A DNA stretch of 64,000 bases from Lutimonas vermicola (GTDB taxonomy: Bacteria > Bacteroidota > Bacteroidia > Flavobacteriales > Flavobacteriaceae): assembly GCF_038433205.1 (NCBI RefSeq), contig NZ_JBCDNA010000002.1, positions 372,001-436,000 on the forward strand. Reading direction: 5' to 3'. The position numbers and the translations under genes were made by a program. This document shows, one piece after another, positions 17,618 through 26,795 of this stretch (position 1 is its first letter; every line of letters begins with the position of its first letter). The notes beneath the pieces were generated by a model. The model did no database searches. It was given only the letters and a program-made list of their open reading frames with translations, and was not told where the DNA came from.

Positions 17618-18142
17618 TTAATTTAACTGTTTTCTTAATAATTCCGATATTTTCATTTCTTCCTTAGTCACTGAAATTCTGCCAGAGCGAACAAACTGCA
17701 TAATTCCATAAACCGACAGGTCGTCATACAAGGCATCTATTTCTTCCCTCCGACCCGACTTTTCTATGACAAAGAATTCAGGTGATACCGTTACGATCTG
17801 AGCATTGCTGTTTTTAATGATATTTTGAATTTGACGCTCTTCAAAGAGAAGACTCGATTTGATCTTAAATAAAGCCGATTGTAAAAATATGCATTCGTCA
17901 TTGGTATGGTAATAGGCTTTAATGACCTCAACTTGTTTTTCAATCTGACCAATGATCTTTTTGACCTGCTCTTCAGAAATGTCAACAACAATAATAAACC
18001 TGGAAACATGTTCAATTTCCGAACCCGATACCGTCAGACTTTCAATATTGATGTGTCTTTTTAAAAAAATTGTTGCGATTCTGTTTAACAATCCCAGATT
18101 GTTTTCAGAGTATACTGATATGGTATATTTTTCTGTCTTCAT
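17618..18142 (-). CDS. ilvN: IlvN, acetolactate synthase small regulatory subunit
   Basis: Regulatory subunit that gives the catalytic subunit feedback control by branched-chain amino acids. The N-terminal ACT domain begins YTISVYSENNLGLLNRIATIF, the typical ligand-binding beta-alpha start, followed by a C-terminal activation domain of about 90 residues. Length 174 is normal. It starts 5 bp after ilvB, so translation is probably coupled. Confidence 0.96.
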   Translation of the reverse strand: MKTEKYTISVYSENNLGLLNRIATIFLKRHINIESLTVSGSEIEHVSRFIIVVDISEEQVKKIIGQIEKQVEVIKAYYHTNDECIFLQSALFKIKSSLLFEERQIQNIIKNSNAQIVTVSPEFFVIEKSGRREEIDALYDDLSVYGIMQFVRSGRISVTKEEMKISELLRKQLN

Positions 18143-18147
18143 TTTTA

Positions 18148-19881
18148 TTATTTTAATCTGATGTCAGACACACTTGATCCGGTTGGAATCATCGGAAATA
18201 CATTCTCCTCCATTTCTACTGCAACTTCAAGGAAATACGACTCCTTTGAAGCGACCATTTCTTCTATAGCTTCAGTGAGTTCCTTTCTTTCAGAAACTCT
18301 TCTGGCCTTTATGCTATACCCTTCGGCAATCTTCACAAAATCAGGGTTGGTCATTATTGTCGAAGCATATCGACCATCAAAAAACAACTCCTGCCACTGA
18401 CGTACCATACCGAGAAACTGGTTGTTCAACACCACAATCTTTACCGGAACCTTGGTTTGTAAAATGGTTCCTAATTCCTGTATGTTCATTTGAAAGCCAC
18501 CGTCTCCTATAATGGCAACAACCTCTCTTTCCGGAGCGCCCATTTTAGCTCCTATTGCAGCAGGCAAGGCAAATCCCATAGTTCCAAGGCCTCCTGAAGT
18601 TATCTTGCTTTTCCCATATTTAAACTTACTGAATCGGCTGGCAATCATCTGATGCTGTCCTACATCCGAAACGATTACTGCTTCTCCTTTTGTAGCCTTA
18701 TTCAAAGCCACGATGGTCTCTGCCATGGTAAGGCCGTCCACATTTACATTGATTTGACCATCAATTACTTCCTTAAATTCTATCTCATATAAATCATGGA
18801 ATTCCTGCATCCATTCCACATATTGTTTTTTCTCAATCAGAGGAAGAATAGCCGAAAGCGTATCCTTTACATTGCCCATAACGGCAACGTCTGTTTTTAC
18901 ATTCTTATCAACCTCTGCCGGGTCAATTTCAAAATGAATTATTTTGGCCTGCTTGGCGTAGGTTTCCAGGTTTCCCGTTACCCTGTCATCAAATCGCATT
19001 CCAACAGCGATCAGTACATCGCAAGAATTGGTGAGCACATTGGGGGCATAATTCCCGTGCATACCTACCATACCCACATGGAGTTCATGATCTGACGGTA
19101 ATGCAGACAAGCCCAGCAATGTTGAAGCAGAAGGAATACCCGCCTTTTCAATAAAGTCCTTGAACTCTTTTTCGGCTTTTCCCAAGGTCAAACCCTGACC
19201 CCATACAATAAATGGTTTTTTTGCTGCATTGATCAATTCAGCAGCAGCAGCTATGCTGTTTGGGTCCATCTCTGGAACTGGATTGTAACTTCTCACTTCT
19301 TTGCAGTGTTCATAGGTAAAATCAAGTTCCCCAAACTGCGCGTCTTTGGTGATATCAATCAATACCGGACCAGGTCTTCCTGCTTTGGCGATATAAAAGG
19401 CCTTGGCCATAATTTCAGGAATTTCAGACGCTTTTGTGATCTGATAGTTCCATTTGGTCACAGGGGTTGATATACTAATAATATCTGTTTCCTGAAAAGC
19501 ATCACTACCCAAAAGGTGAGATCCGACTTGCCCCGTTATACATACCAATGGGGTTGAGTCAATCTGGGCGTCAGCAATTCCCGTGATTAAATTAGTAGCG
19601 CCTGGACCTGATGTTGCAATTGCAACACCGACCTTATCAGAAACCCGTGCATAGCCCTGTGCCGCGTGAACAGCACCTTGCTCATGCCTTGTCAATACAT
19701 GATGTAATTCTTTTTCATATTTATAGAACTCATCGTAAACAGGCATAATGGCACCTCCCGGATAACCATAAATCAGATCTACACCTTCTTCCAAAAGACA
19801 TTTCACAACTGCTTCTGCCCCGGATATTCTTAAACTCTTATTATTTGTCACTTTTTGAGTCGATTTTGTCATTGTTTCCAT
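18148..19881 (-). CDS. ilvB: IlvB, acetolactate synthase catalytic subunit
   Basis: TPP-dependent enzyme condensing pyruvate with pyruvate or 2-oxobutanoate. It shows the catalytic Glu in TRHEQGAVHAA, the GYPGGAIMP segment, and the TPP/Mg motif GDGGFQMN followed by NNQFLGMV. FAD-domain residues are present in the middle third. I use ATG at 19881 (577 residues); a TTG at 19890 would add three. It lies 27 bp after ilvD and overlaps none of its neighbours. Confidence 0.97.
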   Translation of the reverse strand: METMTKSTQKVTNNKSLRISGAEAVVKCLLEEGVDLIYGYPGGAIMPVYDEFYKYEKELHHVLTRHEQGAVHAAQGYARVSDKVGVAIATSGPGATNLITGIADAQIDSTPLVCITGQVGSHLLGSDAFQETDIISISTPVTKWNYQITKASEIPEIMAKAFYIAKAGRPGPVLIDITKDAQFGELDFTYEHCKEVRSYNPVPEMDPNSIAAAAELINAAKKPFIVWGQGLTLGKAEKEFKDFIEKAGIPSASTLLGLSALPSDHELHVGMVGMHGNYAPNVLTNSCDVLIAVGMRFDDRVTGNLETYAKQAKIIHFEIDPAEVDKNVKTDVAVMGNVKDTLSAILPLIEKKQYVEWMQEFHDLYEIEFKEVIDGQINVNVDGLTMAETIVALNKATKGEAVIVSDVGQHQMIASRFSKFKYGKSKITSGGLGTMGFALPAAIGAKMGAPEREVVAIIGDGGFQMNIQELGTILQTKVPVKIVVLNNQFLGMVRQWQELFFDGRYASTIMTNPDFVKIAEGYSIKARRVSERKELTEAIEEMVASKESYFLEVAVEMEENVFPMIPTGSSVSDIRLK

Positions 19882-19908
19882 AAATAACAATTTAGTATTT
19901 AGTTTTTT

Positions 19909-21594
19909 CTAAAACTTGTCCGTAACGCAACCTTCAGAAGCGGAAGAAACAGTTTTTGCATATTTATATAATATTCCTTTTGTGTGTTTGGGAGCTGGAG
20001 CTGTCCATAAATCTCTTCTCCTCAAAATCTCTTCTTTTGTGAGATCAACATCTATCGAATTATTGGCAGCATCTATAGTGATCATATCTCCGTCCTCGAG
20101 CAATCCAATTAATCCTCCAGATTGTGCTTCAGGAGTAATGTGACCCACAACAAAGCCATGCGTTCCTCCTGAAAATCTCCCATCAGTAATCAGCGCAACG
20201 GTCTTTCCTAAACCGGCTCCCATGATCATTGAAGTTGGTTTTAGCATTTCGGGCATTCCGGGTCCTCCTCTCGGGCCAACATAACGTATCACCACAACAT
20301 CCCCCTGTGATACTTTACCGGCACCAATACCGTCATTGGCTTGCTGTTCTCCATCAAAGACAACTGCCTTTCCTTTGAAAAGGTTTCCTTCTTTCCCGCT
20401 TATTTTTGCAACAGCTCCTTCTGAAGCCAGATTTCCAAAAAGGATCTGTAAATTACCTGACGATTTCAAGGGATGGTCGGTTGGATAGATCACTTGCTGG
20501 TCCTCCTCAAAACTCAGGGGTTTTACATCCTTTAAGTTCTCCGCAAGGGTTTTCCCCGTAACGGTCATACAATCTCCATGTAAATACCCTTCTTCGAGCA
20601 AATACTTCATAACAGCAGGGGTACCGCCCACTCCGTGAACATCTTCCATTAAATATTCACCACTTGGTTTTAGATCTGCTATCAAGGGTGTTCGGTCGCT
20701 TACGCGTTGAAAATCGTCTAGTGTAAAGTCAATTCCAGCCGCATGTGCAATAGCCAAATAATGCAATACTGCATTTGTTGAACCCCCCAGGGCGTTGACC
20801 AGGGCCACCGCATTCTCCAGCGATTTTTTACTTATGATATCCAGGGGCTTCAGATCAAGTTCAAGTAAGTTTTTTATGGCATCAGCTATCCTTGTTCCTT
20901 CATTTTCCTTATGTGGATTTTCAGCGGGAATTGATGAATTATAGGGGAGGGCAAAACCCATCGCCTCAATAGAAGAGGCCATGGTATTGGCGGTATACAT
21001 TCCCCCGCAGGCCCCTGCACCGGGAATGGCGCTTTTTATGATTTCCTTATACTCCACATCTGAAATTTCTCCTGATATTTTTTGCCCAAGTGCTTCAAAA
21101 GCCGATACTATGTTTAATTTGCGGCCCTTGTAACTTCCTGAGGCAATCGTCCCTCCATATACCATCAGAGAGGGTCGGTTCAATCTAAGCATGGCCATTA
21201 TGGCTCCGGGCATATTCTTATCGCAACCCACTACCGACACCAGGGCATCGTAGCTTTGAGCATTCATGACCACCTCAATAGAATCTGCAATAATATCCCT
21301 TGACGGCAATGAATAATTCATGCCACTTGTTCCCATAGAAATGCCATCACTGACTCCTATAGTGTTAAATATCAAGCCTACCTGATCCTTCTTATTTACT
21401 TCTTCTTTGATTCCTGATGCCAAATCATTCAAATGCATGTTGCAGGGATTGCCATCATAACCTGTGCTGGCAATACCCACTTGTGGTTTCTGCATATCTT
21501 CATCACTCAGGCCGACTGCATAAAGCATCGCCTGGGCTGCTGGTTGCGTTTCATCCTGAGTAAGTCTTTGACTGTGTTTGTTTAACCCGTTCAT
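19909..21594 (-). CDS. ilvD: IlvD, dihydroxy-acid dehydratase
   Basis: Iron-sulfur enzyme making the 2-oxo acids of valine and isoleucine. Three cysteines in ligand positions are visible: C51 (GNPCNMHL), C124 (VGCDKNMPG) and C196 (GACGGMYTANT), the [2Fe-2S]-type arrangement. Length 561 is normal. First gene of the ilv operon, with a 348-bp leader region upstream that holds a terminator and small ORFs. Confidence 0.97.
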   Translation of the reverse strand: MNGLNKHSQRLTQDETQPAAQAMLYAVGLSDEDMQKPQVGIASTGYDGNPCNMHLNDLASGIKEEVNKKDQVGLIFNTIGVSDGISMGTSGMNYSLPSRDIIADSIEVVMNAQSYDALVSVVGCDKNMPGAIMAMLRLNRPSLMVYGGTIASGSYKGRKLNIVSAFEALGQKISGEISDVEYKEIIKSAIPGAGACGGMYTANTMASSIEAMGFALPYNSSIPAENPHKENEGTRIADAIKNLLELDLKPLDIISKKSLENAVALVNALGGSTNAVLHYLAIAHAAGIDFTLDDFQRVSDRTPLIADLKPSGEYLMEDVHGVGGTPAVMKYLLEEGYLHGDCMTVTGKTLAENLKDVKPLSFEEDQQVIYPTDHPLKSSGNLQILFGNLASEGAVAKISGKEGNLFKGKAVVFDGEQQANDGIGAGKVSQGDVVVIRYVGPRGGPGMPEMLKPTSMIMGAGLGKTVALITDGRFSGGTHGFVVGHITPEAQSGGLIGLLEDGDMITIDAANNSIDVDLTKEEILRRRDLWTAPAPKHTKGILYKYAKTVSSASEGCVTDKF

Positions 21595-21632
21595 TTACTG
21601 AGAAAGATCTTTTAGTTCGTATTGAGATTATT

Positions 21633-21689
21633 TTATTGGAAGTTGTTATTCTTTAAATAATCATCAAAAATAAACAGGCTTTCTGCCAT
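21633..21689 (-). CDS. Possible 18-residue leader ORF upstream of ilvD
   Basis: ATG at 21689, stop at 21633, product MAESLFIFDDYLKNNNFQ, ending 38 bp before the ilvD start. It has an A-rich upstream region like real starts in this phylum. A second, shorter frame (MNIKLNWIL, 21741-21712) lies just ahead. Leu and Ile are present (three of 18, four of nine) but there is no run of regulatory codons and no terminator between the ORF and ilvD, so classical attenuation is not supported. Could be chance. Confidence 0.25.
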   Translation of the reverse strand: MAESLFIFDDYLKNNNFQ

Positions 21690-21790
21690 AGTTGAATTCT
21701 TATTTATTTTATTACAATATCCAATTGAGCTTGATATTCATTAATTATCTGACAAACAACTACTTAACAACACTTATTTACAAGGTTTAA

Positions 21791-21822
21791 CAAAAAAAAA
21801 ACCTTCCCCAAAGGAAGGTGTT
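21791..21822 (-). terminator. Intrinsic terminator upstream of ilvD
   Basis: On the minus strand ACCTTCC-TTTGG-GGAAGGT is followed by an unbroken run of T. It lies about 120 bp after the stop of the 514-residue protein gene and about 200 bp before ilvD. It most simply ends the upstream gene; a role as an ilv attenuator cannot be excluded. Confidence 0.8.
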
Positions 21823-21942
21823 CTATAATGATCTTACAAAATAAGTTTCAGCTTTATTTTTGATTAAATAATCAGAAAATGAACTGATCCATAATGAAAC
21901 CTCTGCTCGTCAGATGTTTTATCACCGTCAAGTAAAGTACTG

Positions 21943-23487
21943 CTATTTATATTTGAGTTTAGATTTTTTCTTGATAATCGATTCTACCGAAACGTTTTCA
22001 ATTTTACTTTCTAACCAAGATATGATATCCAAATACATAAATGAACGCTTTTCGTAAGGGTGATTTTCAAACTCCTTAAGCTCCAGATAAAGTTCCTTAA
22101 AGGCATTTCTCAATTCATGAGGATATATTTTACTTAAATTTCTTAAAAATGCGATTATTTTTTGCTGTACCAAATGCAGTTCATTCATCTTGATTAAAAA
22201 CTTGTAGGTAGACTTTATCAATGCCTCCAGATTCTGATCCATACCAGCTTCATAGTGAGCAATAAGATTCAATATTCTGGTAAAACAAAGTAAATCTTCA
22301 CGCATTCCCAACTGCTTGTTTTTCATGATCTTTTCTAGGTAAAAGATACATTTTTCATACTTTGAAGCACCAAAATACAAACTGGCAAACTTATAATAGA
22401 AGACCATGACATGATGCTCGTCAATTTTTGACCGATGGCTTTCGATTTCATCCAATACCTCCGGAATCAAACTAAGGCCCAGGTTAAAATTACCTTCCAA
22501 AAAATACAAATTGATCTTATTGAGGTACAGATACAGAAAAGCCAAGGACTCCGTATTTTCATTGATGAGAAAATTTTGCTTTTTCAGTTCTTCTTCAAAA
22601 AATATCAAAGTAGACCTGAATTTAGTCAAATGCTGAACCAGGAACAAAACTTCAAGAAGGTAATTGATTCCCTTTAAATAAAACACAGGATTGGTTTTTT
22701 TCATTTCAGGATTGTAACAGAACAAATCAACCCATTTCTGGGCATATCGATATCCCGAAACAAAATCCTGAACGATAAAATTATACCAGAGGTAGGCCTT
22801 GTACAGGTACAGTTTTTCAATGATGCCTAATTTTCTGATATCGTATTCGGGTAATGACGACTTAAAAAACGCACGGACTTCTTCAAAATCCTTGTCGTTA
22901 CTCACGTATCCTCTTTTCAATAGCATACTGTATAACTGAAGTGACAAGTTCGAAAGCTTGCTGAGCATCAAGGTTTTCTCTCCCAGGTCTTTTGATTGTG
23001 CGATCAAATCATCTGCCCTGCTGCTCAAACTCCTGGTAATGTATTGTGACTCCACGACCTTCTCTAATTCCACAATACTAAACGCAAGGATTGTGTCTTC
23101 ATTCGACAATGCTATTGCCTTGGCCTTATCCAAAACCTTGAGGCTTTGTCTGTGAAGTCCTTTGTTATACAAAATTGTGGCAAAATCCAACTGTTCTCTC
23201 ACCTGCATTTTTGCATTTTGATGTATCGGATTCAGTTTAAGGCTTACAAGGATCTGCCTGTATAAATGGGCTTTGGAATTAGAGAGTTGCTGTTTCTTTA
23301 TATTAGTTTTTAAAAGAATCTGCTTTTCATCAAATTCAGTCAGTTTGTCCAAAACCGAAAAAAGAGCGATAAAATTCTTCTCCGAATTTCCTCCCAGTCT
23401 TCCGGCATATAATTTAAATTGTCTTTTTTCTGATTTTGTCAATGATTTGACCAATAAAAAAAGAGCGTCTGTTTTTTCCATAGACAT
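21943..23487 (-). CDS. Uncharacterised helical-repeat protein
   Basis: 514 residues with no signal peptide and no membrane segment. The sequence is almost wholly alpha-helical, with alternating helices of 30-40 residue period (examples: LHRQSLKVLDKAKAIA, NFNLGLSLIPEVLDEI, SKYEKCIFYLEKI) that suggest degenerate TPR-like pairs from about residue 100 on. The N-terminal 90 residues are basic (SLTKSEKRQFKLYAGR). The C-terminal end is Lys-rich. I do not recognise a named family; a cytoplasmic scaffold or protein-protein contact role would fit. Divergent from leuA and followed by a terminator, so likely a single-gene unit. Confidence 0.7.
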   Translation of the reverse strand: MSMEKTDALFLLVKSLTKSEKRQFKLYAGRLGGNSEKNFIALFSVLDKLTEFDEKQILLKTNIKKQQLSNSKAHLYRQILVSLKLNPIHQNAKMQVREQLDFATILYNKGLHRQSLKVLDKAKAIALSNEDTILAFSIVELEKVVESQYITRSLSSRADDLIAQSKDLGEKTLMLSKLSNLSLQLYSMLLKRGYVSNDKDFEEVRAFFKSSLPEYDIRKLGIIEKLYLYKAYLWYNFIVQDFVSGYRYAQKWVDLFCYNPEMKKTNPVFYLKGINYLLEVLFLVQHLTKFRSTLIFFEEELKKQNFLINENTESLAFLYLYLNKINLYFLEGNFNLGLSLIPEVLDEIESHRSKIDEHHVMVFYYKFASLYFGASKYEKCIFYLEKIMKNKQLGMREDLLCFTRILNLIAHYEAGMDQNLEALIKSTYKFLIKMNELHLVQQKIIAFLRNLSKIYPHELRNAFKELYLELKEFENHPYEKRSFMYLDIISWLESKIENVSVESIIKKKSKLKYK

Positions 23488-23636
23488 CGTAATAAAATAC
23501 CCTTAACAGCCTGATTACTTGGTTTTTAATAGATCTTCAAATAATTTGAATGTAGTAAACCCTTAAAAGAAAATCCTAGCTATTAGTGATTTCCAATTAA
23601 TTTTGATTATTCAAAAGTGATAAAAAATATTTAATA

Positions 23637-24812
23637 ATGAGTAAAAATCAAGTCCAAATATTCGACACAACCTTAAGAGATGGAGAGCAAGTTCCTGGTT
23701 GTAAGCTAAATACGCCAGAAAAATTAATTATTGCTGAGCGGCTAGATGAGCTGGGAGTGGATATTATTGAAGCTGGTTTTCCGATTTCAAGTCCGGGTGA
23801 TTTTAATTCTGTTGTAGAAATTTCCAAACTTGTAAAAAATGCTACTGTATGCGGTTTGACCCGAGCCAATATGAAGGATATTGATGCTGCGGGGGAAGCC
23901 TTGAAACATGCTTTAAAACCAAGAATTCATACGGGTATTGGCACTTCAGAATCACATATTAAATACAAATTCAATTCTACACCTGAAAAGATTATTGAAA
24001 GGGCTAAAGAGGCCATAAAATATGCTAAAACCTACGTTGAAGATATTGAATTTTATGCAGAGGACGCTGGAAGAACAGATAATGTTTTTTTGGCCAGGAT
24101 ATGTGAAGAAGCGATTAAAGCAGGTGCAACCGTGTTGAACATTCCCGACACGACCGGGTATTGTTTACCTGAAGAATACGGGGCGAAAATGAAATATTTG
24201 ATGGAAAATGTAAAGGGAATAGAAAATGTTATCCTTTCTTGTCATTGTCACAACGACCTGGGTCTTGCGACCGCTAATTCGATTGCAGGTGTTCAAAACG
24301 GTGCCCGTCAAATAGAGTGCACTATTAACGGACTTGGAGAAAGGGCAGGAAATACGGCTCTTGAAGAAGTCGTCATGATCCTGAAGCAACATCCATATTT
24401 AAATCTTGACACCAATATAAACACTCAATTATTATATAGTACGTCTCAAATGGTGCAACATCATATGGGAATTCTTGTACAGCCCAACAAAGCAGTGGTT
24501 GGTGAGAATGCTTTTGCGCATAGTTCGGGAATACATCAGGATGGAGTGATCAAAAATAGGGCAACCTATGAGATCATGGACCCTTCTGAGGTAGGTGTTA
24601 CAGAATCATCGATCGTATTGACTGCGAGAAGTGGAAGAGCCGCATTGGCTTACAGGGCAAAAAAAATTGGATTTGACCTTACAAAGAAGGAACTTGACAA
24701 GGTGTACCCGGAATTCCTTAAAACTGCTGATAGCTTGAAAGAAGTGCATGATATGGACATAGAACGGATCATAAAATCTAATAGGGTCAGGGCTGACAAA
24801 ATGGCCTCTTAA
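23637..24812 (+). CDS. leuA: LeuA, 2-isopropylmalate synthase (short form)
   Basis: Condenses 2-oxoisovalerate with acetyl-CoA, the first committed step to leucine. It shows the HMGL-like metal/active-site motifs DTTLRDGEQ (residues 10-18) and HCHNDLG, and GLGERAGN. Length 391: the C-terminal LeuA dimer allosteric domain of long forms (about 500) is missing, as in many Bacteroidota, so leucine feedback may differ. Close relatives include citramalate and homocitrate synthases; the neighbour leuB supports LeuA. Confidence 0.9.
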   Translation: MSKNQVQIFDTTLRDGEQVPGCKLNTPEKLIIAERLDELGVDIIEAGFPISSPGDFNSVVEISKLVKNATVCGLTRANMKDIDAAGEALKHALKPRIHTGIGTSESHIKYKFNSTPEKIIERAKEAIKYAKTYVEDIEFYAEDAGRTDNVFLARICEEAIKAGATVLNIPDTTGYCLPEEYGAKMKYLMENVKGIENVILSCHCHNDLGLATANSIAGVQNGARQIECTINGLGERAGNTALEEVVMILKQHPYLNLDTNINTQLLYSTSQMVQHHMGILVQPNKAVVGENAFAHSSGIHQDGVIKNRATYEIMDPSEVGVTESSIVLTARSGRAALAYRAKKIGFDLTKKELDKVYPEFLKTADSLKEVHDMDIERIIKSNRVRADKMAS

Positions 24813-24821
24813 ACAAAAAAA

Positions 24822-25940
24822 ATGAAATTAAAGATCGCTGTTTTAGCTGGTGACGGAGTCGGGCCAGAAGTCTGTGAGCAAGGTGTAAAAGTGCTTAAAG
24901 CAATTGAAAAAAAATATAACCACGAATTCACGTTCACCCATGGCCTTGTTGGTGGCAGTGCCTTGAGTGCAAAAGGAGTGCCTTTACCTGACGAAACTCT
25001 TGAACTTTGTTTAAATTCGGATGCAATCCTGTTCGGAGCTATTGGCGATCCGAAATATGAAAACAGTCCTGATGCGAAAATCAGGCCCGAAGAAGGTTTA
25101 CTCAAGTTAAGAAAAGAACTTGGTTTATATGCCAATATCAGACCTTTAAAGGTTTTCGAACCATTGATCCACAAATCTCCCATTAAGGAAAAAGTTATCA
25201 AGAATACCGATTTTATCATTTTCAGGGAATTGACAGGAGGTATTTATTACGGAGAAAAAAGTACAAGCGCGGATGGAAAATCAGCTTCAGATACCTGTAA
25301 TTACACTGAGCATGAAATTGACCGTGTTGCCCATATGGCTTTTAAATCAGCTAAATCCAGAAGGAAAAAATTAACCCTTATCGACAAGGCCAATGTTCTT
25401 GAAACTTCAAGATTATGGAGAAAACGCGTTAAGGAACTTGCCAAACAATATCCTGAAGTTGTGGTTGATTACCTCTATGTGGATAACGCAGCCATGAAGA
25501 TCATTGTGAATCCAAGGAAGTTCGACGTAATATTAACAGAGAATTTATTTGGTGATATCCTCTCGGATGAAGCCAGTGTGATATCAGGTTCCATAGGGCT
25601 TTTAGCATCAACTTCGATTGGCGAAAAATCTGTTTTATTTGAACCTATTCATGGTTCCTTCCCCAGGATGAAAGGAAAAAATCTTGCAAACCCGTTAGCA
25701 ACGATTTTATCAGCTGCTATGCTACTTGAACATTTTAAATTGTATGAAGAGGCGGATGCGATCAAAAACGCTGTGGAAAAATCAATAGAGCATCATATCA
25801 CAACGCCTGATATCAATTCTACCAAGAAATTTGCACACACATCCACAGTAGGGGAATTCATATCTGAATACATCATTGATAAAAAGAATATACTCTATCA
25901 TGTGGAGAATATTTCTCTCGGACAATCTACAATCATTTAG
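24822..25940 (+). CDS. leuB: LeuB, 3-isopropylmalate dehydrogenase
   Basis: NAD-dependent decarboxylating dehydrogenase of leucine synthesis. It opens with the GDGVGPEV motif, carries ELTGGIYYGE, the DKANVLETS region and the NAD-binding FEPIHGSFP motif. Length 372 is normal. It begins 9 bp after leuA. leuC and leuD, often in the same operon, are not in the window. Confidence 0.96.
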   Translation: MKLKIAVLAGDGVGPEVCEQGVKVLKAIEKKYNHEFTFTHGLVGGSALSAKGVPLPDETLELCLNSDAILFGAIGDPKYENSPDAKIRPEEGLLKLRKELGLYANIRPLKVFEPLIHKSPIKEKVIKNTDFIIFRELTGGIYYGEKSTSADGKSASDTCNYTEHEIDRVAHMAFKSAKSRRKKLTLIDKANVLETSRLWRKRVKELAKQYPEVVVDYLYVDNAAMKIIVNPRKFDVILTENLFGDILSDEASVISGSIGLLASTSIGEKSVLFEPIHGSFPRMKGKNLANPLATILSAAMLLEHFKLYEEADAIKNAVEKSIEHHITTPDINSTKKFAHTSTVGEFISEYIIDKKNILYHVENISLGQSTII

Positions 25941-26001
25941 CTATCTTTATTGTCGCAATCATAAGCCGTGATTTGCTGTATCATATAGAAAAGAGATAGG
26001 A

Positions 26002-26724
26002 ATGGAATTTACGGAAGTCGTCAAAAAAAGGAGGTCAGTCAGAAAATACGATGCCAACAAACACATTGATTCAGGCAAAGTAAGAGCATGTCTTGAAATG
26101 GCAACCTTAGCCCCAAACAGCAGCAACATGCAGTTGTGGGAATTTCATCATATCACTTCCAAAGAAATTTTGTCAAGAATGTCTTCCTATTGTTTTGATC
26201 AAAACGCAGCTGCTTCAGCTCAACAAATGGTGGTCTTTGTTGTGAGAAAAGATTTATGGCGTCAAAGGGTCAAAGCGCACCTTGCATACCTTAAGGGCAT
26301 TTTTGGTGACAAGCCTAAAAAAGAACAATCCAAAAGGGCCAGATTTGCCTTCACCTATTATAAAACAATCGTTCCTTTAACTTATATGGATTTTTTGGGA
26401 ATCTTTGGTTATATCAAATATATATTCTACTGGTTAATCGGTCTTTTCAGGCCTATATACCGACAGGCTCGTAAAAGTGATATAAGGGTAGTCACACATA
26501 AAAGTGCAGCATTGGCGGCACAAACCTTTATGCTTGCCATGTCAGACATCAATTATGACACCTGTCCTATGGAGGGAATTGACACGCTTAGAATAAAAAA
26601 ATTGTTGCACCTGCCTTCTGGATCAGAAATCAATATGGTGGTGAGTTGTGGAATAAGGCTTCCGGAAGGTGTTTACGGAGAAAGATTTAGAATTCCTTTT
26701 GAGGAGGTCTACAAAACCATTTAA
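26002..26724 (+). CDS. Nitroreductase-family FMN oxidoreductase
   Basis: Starts with the family signature (VVKKRRSVRKYD) and the APNSSNMQLWEF segment that binds FMN phosphate. A typical C-terminal half ends in a GIRLPEG motif. It has 240 residues, with an insert of about 60 (residues 90-150) that includes a hydrophobic patch (FGYIKYIFYWLIGLF) possibly contacting membrane or substrate. Substrates of this family range from quinones to nitro compounds and cannot be assigned here. It sits 61 bp after leuB and may be co-transcribed. Confidence 0.82.
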   Translation: MEFTEVVKKRRSVRKYDANKHIDSGKVRACLEMATLAPNSSNMQLWEFHHITSKEILSRMSSYCFDQNAAASAQQMVVFVVRKDLWRQRVKAHLAYLKGIFGDKPKKEQSKRARFAFTYYKTIVPLTYMDFLGIFGYIKYIFYWLIGLFRPIYRQARKSDIRVVTHKSAALAAQTFMLAMSDINYDTCPMEGIDTLRIKKLLHLPSGSEINMVVSCGIRLPEGVYGERFRIPFEEVYKTI

Positions 26725-26795
26725 ACAAAAATAAGTATCATCGTCAACGTTGATTTACGTCTTTAAAAAAACTTACTCAGAACCAATTAAAAGCT

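Larger units (their letters stand above)
21595..21942 (-). other. 348-bp intergenic region ahead of ilvD
   Basis: Between the upstream 514-residue protein gene and ilvD. From upstream to downstream on the minus strand it contains an AT-rich stretch, a strong intrinsic terminator (about 21791-21822), then about 190 bp of leader with two small ORFs (nine and 18 codons). No exact TAnnTTTG box was found, so the ilvD promoter is not located. Confidence 0.6.

Noticed and set aside
21943..23487. Idea that the 514-residue helical protein is a regulator of the ilv or leu genes because it lies between them
   Set aside because: No DNA-binding motif seen, and terminator and orientation make it a separate unit; position alone is not evidence.
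26741..26757. Palindrome TCAACGTTGA between the nitroreductase gene and cysE
   Set aside because: Ten bases, no spacing to a promoter box and no second copy seen; short palindromes of this size are expected by chance.
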